Assembly: GCA_020161065.1 (NCBI GenBank)
Contig: JAIUPH010000037.1
Span: forward strand, 267,487-331,486
Origin: Pseudomonadota bacterium
GTDB lineage: Bacteria; Pseudomonadota; Gammaproteobacteria; Burkholderiales; Burkholderiaceae_C
Direction: 5' to 3'
DNA length: 64,000 nt
Every line of letters begins with the position of its first letter. Position 1 is the stretch's first letter. The notes under the pieces were generated by a model. The model searched no databases. It worked only from the letters and a program-made list of their open reading frames with translations, and was not told the DNA's origin. Position numbers and translations under genes: made by a program. This document shows, piece after piece, positions 57,390 to 64,000 of the stretch.

Positions 57390-59057
57390 ATGAGCGACCG
57401 AATCATCCGGTCCGGCCGGCTTCGCCGTGCCGCGCCGTTCGCCCGGGCCCTGGCCGTGGCCCTGGGCGCGGGCCTCGCCGTCGACGCCGGCGCGTTCGAG
57501 ATCGACACCGGCAACCCCGAGCTGAAGATCCACTGGGACCAGACGCTGCGCTACAACTTCGGCAAGCGCGTGCAGGCGCAGGACCCGGCGATCCTGGCCA
57601 ACCCGAACAAGGACGACGGCGACCGCAACTTCGCCAAGGGCAGCACCGTCACCAACCGGATCGACCTGCTGTCCGAGCTGGACATCGTCTACAAGGACGA
57701 CCTCGGCCTGCGCCTCAGCGCCGCCGGCTGGGCCGACCAGGCCTACACCGGCCGCCTGGACAACCGCAGCGTGGCCACCTCCAACCACCTGGTAAACGGC
57801 GAGCAGGCGCTGGGCCTGTCGCCCTACACCCGGCGCTACAGCCGCGGGCCGTCGGGCGAGTGGCTCGATGCCTTCGTCTTCGGCTCGTTCGACCTGGGCG
57901 GCAAGCTGCTCAGCGTGCGCGCCGGCCAGCATTCGATCTACTGGGGCGAAAGCCTGCTCGACCCGGTCAACGGCATCGCCTACGGCCAGGCGCCGCTGGA
58001 CCTGAACAAGGCCTATTCGACGCCCGGCATCGAGGTCAAGGAGCTGTTCCGCCCGGTGCCGCAGCTCTCGGCCACGCTGCAGGCGACGCCCGAGCTGTCG
58101 CTGGCCGCGCAATACCTCTTCAAGTGGCGCGACAACCGCTTCCCCGAATCGGGCAGCTACCTGATGGACATCGACCCGCTGCAGCACGGCGGCGATGCCT
58201 ACATCCTGGCGCCCGGCGTCTTCTTCACGCAGGGCCGCGCGATCACGCCGAAGAACGGCAGCGAATGGGGCCTTGCCGCGCGCTGGAGCCCGCGCTGGCT
58301 GGACGGCACCGCGGGCCTGTACGTGCGGCGCTTCAGCGACAAGATGCCGCAGCTGGTCGTCAACGCCGGCACCGGCGAATACCTGCTGAACTACGCGGCC
58401 GGCGTGCAGCTCTACGGCCTGAGCCTGGCCAAGCAGGTGGCCGGCATCAGCGTCGGCGCCGACTTGAACCTGCGCCGCAACATGCCGCTGAACAACGATG
58501 GCGCGCTGGTGATGTCGGCCGCCGACTTGCCGGCGCGCGGCGACACGCTGGCCCCGCGCGGCAAGACGCTGCACGGCGTGGTCAACGCGCTGGCCGCGGT
58601 CGGCAAGACGCCGCTGTTCGACGCCGCCAGCTGGGTGGCCGAGCTGAGCTGGACGCGGCTGCTGTCGGTGCAGAGCGATCCGCAGGGCAGCTTCACCGGC
58701 CGCGCGGGCTACGACGCGATCGACCGCGTCAGCAAAGACTTCTTCGGCATCGGCTTGAAGTTCACGCCCAAGTGGTTCCAGGTGTTCCCGGGCGCCGACC
58801 TGTCGACCGCCTTCGCCTATTCCACCGGCCTCGCCGGCAACTCGGCCGTGCTGGGCGGCGGCAACAAGCGCAGCGGCAGCTTCTCGGTCGACCTCGGGCT
58901 CGACTGGTACCAGCGCCATCGCTTCGACCTGCAGTACGTCGGCTACTTCGGCGACCGCACGATCGACCCGGCCAGCGGCGCCGTTACGGTGGTGCCCGGC
59001 AACGGCGCCATCCGCGACCGCGGCGCCGTCTACCTGACCTTCAAGACCACCTTCTGA
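57390..59057 (+). CDS. DUF1302 outer-membrane beta-barrel-like protein
   Basis: A 555-residue protein with an N-terminal signal sequence (ARALAVALGAGLAVDAGAFE). It has the DUF1302 pattern: IHWDQTLRYNFGKRV, TNRIDLLSELDIVY, LRAGQHSIYWGESL (VRAGQ here) and a C-terminal strand YLTFKTTF ending in Phe, typical of outer-membrane proteins. DUF1302 and DUF1329 genes occur together in degraders of steroids, terpenes and esters and are thought to serve uptake or export. GAGGAG precedes the ATG. Confidence 0.87.
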   Translation: MSDRIIRSGRLRRAAPFARALAVALGAGLAVDAGAFEIDTGNPELKIHWDQTLRYNFGKRVQAQDPAILANPNKDDGDRNFAKGSTVTNRIDLLSELDIVYKDDLGLRLSAAGWADQAYTGRLDNRSVATSNHLVNGEQALGLSPYTRRYSRGPSGEWLDAFVFGSFDLGGKLLSVRAGQHSIYWGESLLDPVNGIAYGQAPLDLNKAYSTPGIEVKELFRPVPQLSATLQATPELSLAAQYLFKWRDNRFPESGSYLMDIDPLQHGGDAYILAPGVFFTQGRAITPKNGSEWGLAARWSPRWLDGTAGLYVRRFSDKMPQLVVNAGTGEYLLNYAAGVQLYGLSLAKQVAGISVGADLNLRRNMPLNNDGALVMSAADLPARGDTLAPRGKTLHGVVNALAAVGKTPLFDAASWVAELSWTRLLSVQSDPQGSFTGRAGYDAIDRVSKDFFGIGLKFTPKWFQVFPGADLSTAFAYSTGLAGNSAVLGGGNKRSGSFSVDLGLDWYQRHRFDLQYVGYFGDRTIDPASGAVTVVPGNGAIRDRGAVYLTFKTTF

Positions 59058-59068
59058 AGAGACCACCG

Positions 59069-60436
59069 ATGAACCGACGCAACAACACATGGCTGCCGGC
59101 CGCGCTGCTGGGGGCGCTGCTGGTTTCGCAGACCAGCGCACTGCAAGCCGCGGTGACGGCCGACGAGGCCAGGAAGCTGGGCACCAGCCTGAGCCTGGTG
59201 GGCGCCGAGCGCGCCGGCAACGCCGACGGCAGCATTCCCGCCTACAGCGGCGGCCTGGCCGCGGCGCCGGCCGGCTACGACAAGGCGCGCGGCGTGCGCC
59301 CCGACCCCTTCGCGAACGAGAAGCCGCAGTTCTCCATCGACGCGCGGACGATCGACAAGCACGCCGACAAGCTGACCGAAGGCACCAAGGCGCTGATGAA
59401 GGCCTACGCGGGTTTTCGCATCGACGTCTACCCGACGCACCGCACGGCGGCCTACCCGAAGTTCGTGCTCGACCAGACGGTGAAGAACGCCACCCAGACC
59501 CGGCTGTCGGCCGATGGCTTGAGCATCGAGGGCGCCGGCCCCGGCGTGCCGTTCCCGATGCCCGGCAACGGCAACGAGGTGATGTTCAACTACCTCGCGA
59601 ACTTCCAGGGCGTGGCCTTCGTGCTGCCGCGCTACAGCGCCTACAACGTGGACGCCGGCGGCCACCAGGTGCTGACGGCGCAGGGCGTGTGGAGCCAGGA
59701 CATGCCGTACTTCGACCCCGCGCGCGCCGCCGACAACCTGCTGGTGCGCAGCCGCGCCGCGTACAGCGGCCCGGCGCGCCGCAACGGCGAGGCGCTGCTG
59801 GCCATCGAGCCCAAGGACTACACCAAGGCCGACAGCCGCGCCTGGCAATACCTGCCGGGCCAGCGCCGCGTGCGCCTGGCGCCCGACATCGCGTACGACA
59901 CGCCCAACTCCAGCACCGCGGGCATGTCGACCTACGACGACGTGCTGCTGTTCAACGGCAAGCTCGACCGCTTCGACTTCAAGCTGGTGGGCAAGAAGGA
60001 GATCTACGTCCCGTACAACACCTACCGCTTCACCTACCACGACAAGCCCGACGAGGTGCTGCAGCCCCGCTTCATCAACCCCGATGTGCTGCGCTGGGAA
60101 CTGCACCGCGTGTGGGTGGTGGACGCCACGCTGAAGAAGGGGCAGCGCCACGTCTATTCGCGCCGCACCTTCTACCTGGACGAAGACAGCTGGACGCTGC
60201 TGGCCAGCGACCAGTACGACGGCCGCGGCGCGCTGTGGCGTCCGGGCTTCAGCTACTTCACGCAGAGCTACGACGTGCCGGCGCCGAGCAACATCGCCTC
60301 CGGCCACTACGACCTGGTCGCCGGCACCTACTACATCAACACCTGGCCCGGCGCCGGCGGCATGAAGGTGTTCGACGCGCTGCTGCCCGAACTGTCGTGG
60401 GCGCCGGACAGCCTGGCGGGCAAGGGGGTGCGGTAG
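59069..60436 (+). CDS. DUF1329 exported protein
   Basis: A 455-residue protein with a signal peptide (LPAALLGALLVSQTSALQAA) and the DUF1329 features: LGTSLSLVGAERAGNADGSIPAYSGG, SIDARTIDKHADKLTEGTKALM, RRVRLAPDIAYDTPN, GKKEIYVPYNTYRF and VVDATLKKGQRHVYSRR. It resembles LolA/LolB-like lipid carriers in fold by family knowledge. It follows DUF1302 after 11 bp as its usual partner. Confidence 0.87.
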   Translation: MNRRNNTWLPAALLGALLVSQTSALQAAVTADEARKLGTSLSLVGAERAGNADGSIPAYSGGLAAAPAGYDKARGVRPDPFANEKPQFSIDARTIDKHADKLTEGTKALMKAYAGFRIDVYPTHRTAAYPKFVLDQTVKNATQTRLSADGLSIEGAGPGVPFPMPGNGNEVMFNYLANFQGVAFVLPRYSAYNVDAGGHQVLTAQGVWSQDMPYFDPARAADNLLVRSRAAYSGPARRNGEALLAIEPKDYTKADSRAWQYLPGQRRVRLAPDIAYDTPNSSTAGMSTYDDVLLFNGKLDRFDFKLVGKKEIYVPYNTYRFTYHDKPDEVLQPRFINPDVLRWELHRVWVVDATLKKGQRHVYSRRTFYLDEDSWTLLASDQYDGRGALWRPGFSYFTQSYDVPAPSNIASGHYDLVAGTYYINTWPGAGGMKVFDALLPELSWAPDSLAGKGVR

Positions 60437-60486
60437 GGCGGCTGGCGGCCTTGGCACCAGCGCCGACGGTTCGGGCATCGCGAGGC

Positions 60487-60507
60487 TGTATGGCAATTTG
60501 ACATACA
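60487..60507. promoter_or_regulatory. palindromic operator of the TacA/TacT-like toxin-antitoxin pair
   Basis: TGTATG-N9-CATACA, with the inner CAA-T-TTG also symmetric, leaving only one mismatched pair. It ends seven bases before the antitoxin ATG. Ribbon-helix-helix antitoxins of this type autoregulate by binding such a site. Confidence 0.7.
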
Positions 60508-60514
60508 CTTCGTC

Positions 60515-60811
60515 ATGCCTGCCACGACCGCCGACACGACCACCCGCTCCGACGAAACCGCGCGCATCAGCCTGCGGACCAGCCGCGAAGCCAAGGCGCT
60601 GATCGAACGCGCCGCAACGCTGATGGGGACGACGGTTTCGGGGTTCATGCTGCAGAGCGCGTACGACGCCGCGCAGCGCGCGGTGGCCACCAGCGAGACC
60701 TTGCTGCTGTCGCAGCGCGCCTTCGATGCTTTCGTGGTGGCGGGCGACAAGCCGGCCAAGCCGGCCAAGCCGAACAAGGCGCTAAGGGCGCTGATGTCTC
60801 GGCGTCGCTGA
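60515..60811 (+). CDS. DUF1778 (TacA-like) ribbon-helix-helix antitoxin
   Basis: A 98-residue antitoxin. The RHH DNA-binding part is ARISLRTSREAKALIERAATLMG (split here over about 16-38), followed by TVSGFMLQSAYDAAQRAV and a C-terminal peptide with LSQRAFDAF that masks the toxin. A Lys/Pro/Ala-rich tail (KPAKPAKPNKALR) is longer than usual. Its stop overlaps the toxin start by one base. Confidence 0.88.
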   Translation: MPATTADTTTRSDETARISLRTSREAKALIERAATLMGTTVSGFMLQSAYDAAQRAVATSETLLLSQRAFDAFVVAGDKPAKPAKPNKALRALMSRRR

Positions 60812-61323
60812 TGCCCCCGGCGCCGCTGATGGCGATCCGCATCGAGCTGCTCTCCGCCACGCACGCCCGTTCGTCGTTCGACTGCGGGGACGAGGCGCTC
60901 AACGAATTCCTGCGGCGCTTCGCCGGTCAGCAGCAGCGCCGCGGGCTTGGCAAGACCTATGTCGCGGTGGACGTTCGCAGCGCCGAGGTGGCGGGTTTCG
61001 TCACCCTCAGCGTCGGGCAGGTGGCGGCGCGGGTGATGCCGCCGCAGCTGAAGTTGCCGCGCTACCCCGTGCCCGTTCTTCGCATGGGTCGCCTGGGTGT
61101 CGACAAACGGTCGCAAGGCCTCGGCATCGGGCAGGACTTGCTCGCTTTCGCGCTGCGCCTGGCGGTCGAGTTCTCGGAAAAGGTGGGCCTCTACGCCGTC
61201 GTCGTCGACGCCAAGGACGAACGCGTGGCCGCCTTCTACCGCAAGCTGGGTTTCGAGGCGACGCTGGACGACCCGCTGTGCCTGTTCATCCCCGTGTCCA
61301 AGCTCGCGCAAGCTTCAACCTAG
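60811..61323 (+). CDS. GNAT-family (TacT-like) acetyltransferase toxin
   Basis: A 170-residue acetyltransferase. LDEFLRRFAGQQQRRGLGKTYVA-type start (NEFLRRFAGQQQRRGLG), the acetyl-CoA loop RSQGLGIGQDLL near 108-119 and AFYRKLGFEA near 141-150 match TacT toxins, which acetylate charged tRNA and block translation. The start at 60811 (MPPAPLMAIR) shares a base with the antitoxin stop; an ATG at 60829 is a possible shorter start. Confidence 0.88.
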   Translation: MPPAPLMAIRIELLSATHARSSFDCGDEALNEFLRRFAGQQQRRGLGKTYVAVDVRSAEVAGFVTLSVGQVAARVMPPQLKLPRYPVPVLRMGRLGVDKRSQGLGIGQDLLAFALRLAVEFSEKVGLYAVVVDAKDERVAAFYRKLGFEATLDDPLCLFIPVSKLAQAST

Positions 61324-61440
61324 CGCGGCCGTCCGTCCCGAAAGCCGCGGCGGGGCAAACCCGACCCGCTACGTAGGAGTGGGGCGGGCGCGGCGCGCGC
61401 TGCCTAGCATGGCCTCCGCAACGCCACCAGGAGCGACGCC

Positions 61441-63000
61441 ATGAAAGTGAACTTCGCGCGCGCGCTGCGCCCGCTGGCCGTGCGCCATGCCGAGCGCGAG
61501 GCGCTGGTCAACATCGAGCGCAACCGCCGCTACACCCATCGCGAGCTGCAGGCGCTGACCAACCGCATCGTCAACATGATGCGCCAGCGCCTGGGCCTGC
61601 GCCGCGGCGACTGCTACCTGTGCATCCTGGAGAACGACAACCTCTCGCTGCTGCACGTGTGGACGGCGCTCAAGGGCGAGGCGGCGGTGGCCTACACCAA
61701 CCTGCGCGATTCGTTCGACGAGCACCGCTGGCAGGTGGAATTCCTGCGGCCCAAGGTCGTGTTCATCGAGAACGCGCTGCTCGACCGCTACTTCGACATG
61801 CTGCGCGACCTGGGCGCCACCGTCGTCTGCATGGACCCGCCGGGTGAGCCGCGCGAAGGGCTGCACCATTTCTTCGACCTGCTCGAAGGCGTGAGCGACG
61901 CCGAGCCCGATGTCGAGCACGTGGCCGACGCCGACGTGCTGGTCTACCGCTTCACCGGCGGCACCACCGGCAAGAGCAAATGCGCGCAGTACACCATGGA
62001 CAACTGGCTGGCGATGCGCGACGGCCTGTACGCGGAAGAAGACCCGATCTACGACGAAGCCACGCGCGAGCTGCACGTGGCGCCCATCAGCCACGGCTCG
62101 GGCCTGGGCCTGCTGCCCTGCCTGTTCCGCGGCGGCTGCACGGTGACGCAGAACGCGCCCGACCTGAAGGCCTGGTGCCGCAACGTCGAGGCCGAGAAGA
62201 TCACCAAGGCCGGCCTGGTGCCGACCCTGGTGTACTGGCTGCTCGACCTGCCCGAGGCCGCGCAGCACGACTTGTCGACGCTGCGCACCATCACCTACGG
62301 CGCCGCGCCGATCAGCCCCGCCAAGCTGGAGCAGGTGCGCGCGCGCTTCGGCAACATCTTCGTGCAGCTGTACGGCGCCACCGAATGCCTGCAGGCCGTG
62401 GCGCTGCTGTCCAAGGCCGACCACACGCCCGAGCACCTGGCCTCGGCCGGGCGCGTGGCGCCCGGCGTCGAACTGCTGGTGGTCGACGACGAGGGCCGCG
62501 AACAACCCACCGGCAGCACCGGCGAAATCTGGCTGCGCAGCCGCGCGACGATCTCCGGCTACCGCGGCAACCCCGAAGGCACCGCCGCCGAGTTCGCCGG
62601 CGGTTTCTGGAAGTCGGGCGACCTCGGCTACGTCGACGCGCAAGGCTTCCTCTACATCGTCGACCGCAAGAAGGACATGATCATCACCGGCGGCTTCAAC
62701 GTCTACGCGGTGGAGGTCGAGGCGGCGCTCAACGCGCATGCGGCGGTGGCGATGTCGGCGGTGGTCGGCGTGCCGCACGACGACTGGGGCGAGGCCGTGC
62801 AGGCCGAGGTGGTGCTGCGCCCGGGCTGCGAGGTCGAAGCCGTCGAACTGGTCGAGCATGTGAAAGGACTGCTGGGCCGCTTCAAGGCGCCCAAGGCGGT
62901 GGTCCTCGTCGACGCGCTGCCGGTCAGCGCGGTGGGCAAGGTGCTGCGCCGGCAGGTGCGGGACAAGTACTGGAAGGACCGGGCGCGGCGGGTGTCGTGA
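61441..63000 (+). CDS. AMP-dependent acyl-CoA synthetase
   Basis: A 519-residue ANL-family ligase. The P-loop is RFTGGTTGKSK at 170-180, the A5 motif YGATE near 317, A7/A8 GDLGYVDAQGFLYIVDRKKDMI and the catalytic Lys K500 in SAVGKVLRRQVR. It activates a carboxylic acid to its CoA ester. The family includes fatty, aromatic and steroid-side-chain acids. It has its own upstream gap with a TGCCTAGCA motif (61399-61409) also seen before the luxE-like gene. Confidence 0.88.
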   Translation: MKVNFARALRPLAVRHAEREALVNIERNRRYTHRELQALTNRIVNMMRQRLGLRRGDCYLCILENDNLSLLHVWTALKGEAAVAYTNLRDSFDEHRWQVEFLRPKVVFIENALLDRYFDMLRDLGATVVCMDPPGEPREGLHHFFDLLEGVSDAEPDVEHVADADVLVYRFTGGTTGKSKCAQYTMDNWLAMRDGLYAEEDPIYDEATRELHVAPISHGSGLGLLPCLFRGGCTVTQNAPDLKAWCRNVEAEKITKAGLVPTLVYWLLDLPEAAQHDLSTLRTITYGAAPISPAKLEQVRARFGNIFVQLYGATECLQAVALLSKADHTPEHLASAGRVAPGVELLVVDDEGREQPTGSTGEIWLRSRATISGYRGNPEGTAAEFAGGFWKSGDLGYVDAQGFLYIVDRKKDMIITGGFNVYAVEVEAALNAHAAVAMSAVVGVPHDDWGEAVQAEVVLRPGCEVEAVELVEHVKGLLGRFKAPKAVVLVDALPVSAVGKVLRRQVRDKYWKDRARRVS

Positions 63001-63194
63001 GGCCTTGCTGGCGAGGCATGCCGCCGGCGTGGACGACATCAAGGGCGGCCTGCCGGCGCCGCAGCGCGACTTGGTGAGCCTTCTGCGCCGGCGCTTCGAG
63101 ATCGCGCCGCCGACGCGCGCGCCCGCGTCGAAAGCGGGGCTGCATCGGCGGCACGCCAGTCTCGCGGCGGCTTGCGCCAAGGACCGTTGGCCCA
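63001..63194. other. 194-bp gap between convergent genes
   Basis: No ORF, hairpin with a T tract or RNA signal was recognised between the acyl-CoA synthetase stop and the TPR gene stop. Confidence 0.5.
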
Positions 63195-64000
63195 TCAGTG
63201 CGCCGGCGCATCCGGCAGCGCCGAAGGCCCGAAGATTCTGCGCACGAGCTCTTCGATTGGCGCCGCTTCGGGCAATCCCATTTCGACCGCGGCGCGATGC
63301 GCCTGCGCCAGCAGCGCGGCAACCTCCGAAGCGTCATCGCCCCTGCCGCGCAGTGCAAGACCGATGGCCAGCTTCGTGCGCGCCACCAACAGTTCGCGGA
63401 CGTCGCCGAGGCGTTCGTAGACGGGAAGCGCCTCCTCGCGGCGAATGCGCAGCGCCTCGTCGAGCTGGCCGCGGGCTTGGAAGATGTCGGCGATCTTGCC
63501 CATCGTGACGGCCTTGGCGCGGACGTCGCCGAGGCGTTCGTAGACGGGAAGCTCCTCGTCGCGGCGAATGCGCAGCGCCTCGTCGAGCTGGCCGCGGGCT
63601 TGGAAGATGTCGGCGATCTGGCCCATCGTGACGGCCTTCTCGCGGACGTCGCCGAGGCGTTCGTAGACGGGAAGCGCCTCGTCGCGGCGAATGCGCAGCG
63701 CCTCGTCGAGCTGGCCGCGGGCTTCGAAGATGTCGGCGATCTTGCCCATGGTGATGGCCTTGGCGCGGACGGCGCCGAGGCATTCGAAGACGGGAAGCGC
63801 CTCCTCGCGGTGAATGCGCAGCGCCTCGTCGAGCTGGCCGCGGGCTTCGAAGATGTAGGCGATCTTGCCCATCGTGACGGCCTTGGAGCGGACGTCGTCG
63901 AGGCGCTCATAGACGGGAAGCGCCTCCTCGCGGCGAATGCGCAGCGCCTCGTCGAGCTGGCCGCGGGCTTGGAAGATGTCGGCGATCTTGCCCATCGTGA
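63195..64000 (-). CDS. tetratricopeptide-repeat protein (5' end outside the window)
   Basis: At least 268 residues of a TPR protein are visible and the frame runs off the right end. Five nearly identical 41-residue repeats (MGKIADIFQARGQLDEALRI, then R(R/H)(E/D)EALPVYERLGDVR) are followed by a C-terminal helical cap (LLVARTKLAIGLALRGRGD, ALLAQAHRAAVEMGLPEAAPIEEL). The start codon is not in the window. Such kinesin-light-chain-like repeats occur in signalling and NTPase-fused proteins; the N-terminal domain that would identify it is missing. Confidence 0.85.
   Translation of the reverse strand, partial: TMGKIADIFQARGQLDEALRIRREEALPVYERLDDVRSKAVTMGKIAYIFEARGQLDEALRIHREEALPVFECLGAVRAKAITMGKIADIFEARGQLDEALRIRRDEALPVYERLGDVREKAVTMGQIADIFQARGQLDEALRIRRDEELPVYERLGDVRAKAVTMGKIADIFQARGQLDEALRIRREEALPVYERLGDVRELLVARTKLAIGLALRGRGDDASEVAALLAQAHRAAVEMGLPEAAPIEELVRRIFGPSALPDAPAH
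63381..64000 (-). repeat. 123-bp tandem repeats in the TPR gene
   Basis: Equivalent CAT positions at 63501, 63624, 63747, 63870 and 63993 are exactly 123 bp apart. Copies differ by only a few substitutions, indicating recent expansion or gene conversion. The array continues past the window edge. Confidence 0.9.

Noticed and set aside
63381-64000. The regular direct repeats as a CRISPR array
   Set aside because: The 123-bp units are continuous, coding and without spacers; they encode TPR helices.

Overview
The window is very GC-rich DNA that is almost entirely coding and most likely comes from a betaproteobacterium of the order Burkholderiales (Rubrivivax/Leptothrix/Methylibium-like). This rests on base composition, protein character, the housekeeping run ppiB, ppiA-like, cysS, alkA-like, accA, tilS, lysC, tRNA-Ser, and a PEP-CTERM protein. 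The species is not identifiable by eye. No rRNA, CRISPR array, prophage or insertion sequence was seen.

Layout. 1-5.1 kb: the end of an Lrp/AsnC regulator, then a minus-strand aromatic-catabolism-like operon (flavin reductase, two-component flavin monooxygenase, EthD-like protein, VOC metalloenzyme, fumarylacetoacetate-hydrolase-type enzyme) with a divergent TetR regulator. 5.1-13.2 kb: a membrane-lipid modification locus of six overlapping minus-strand genes (CFA-like methyltransferase, DUF1295 membrane protein, fatty acid desaturase, FAD oxidoreductase, DUF1365 protein, canonical cyclopropane fatty acid synthase), an ECF sigma factor with a ChrR-type zinc/cupin anti-sigma factor, and a DUF2177 membrane protein. 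Three sites of the form TGATCC-N18-TA(C/G)AAG lie upstream of the sigma gene, the lipid operon and the DUF2177 gene. They define a small autoregulated stress regulon that resembles the RpoE-ChrR singlet-oxygen response. 13.4-24.1 kb: PrpF-like isomerase, a cobalamin uptake and amidation operon (btuB, btuC, btuD, cobQ) behind a B12 riboswitch, a diguanylate cyclase, a FlxA-like protein, btuF and an MFS transporter.

24.2-38.8 kb is mostly housekeeping: HU-like protein, bacterioferritin, cold-shock protein, clpS-clpA, a PEP-CTERM protein, a methyltransferase, mtfA, lpxH, two cyclophilins, cysS, a DNA glycosylase, accA, tilS, lysC and tRNA-Ser(GCU).

38.9-63 kb is a large accessory catabolic region: three enoyl-CoA hydratase family genes, an SCP-x-like thiolase, two DUF1254 proteins, an SdsA-type alkylsulfatase, a TetR regulator, a LuxE-like/LuxC-like/alcohol dehydrogenase trio without luciferase, an AraC regulator, and five consecutive genes for exported proteins (Tat flavin amine oxidase, cytochrome c, sulfatase, DUF1302, DUF1329). 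A TacA/TacT-like toxin-antitoxin pair and an acyl-CoA ligase follow. The inferred logic is that an amphiphilic, possibly sulfated or aminated compound is processed outside the cytoplasm, then activated to CoA esters and degraded by beta-oxidation-type enzymes. The substrate is unknown. The right edge cuts through a TPR gene built of nearly identical 123-bp repeats.
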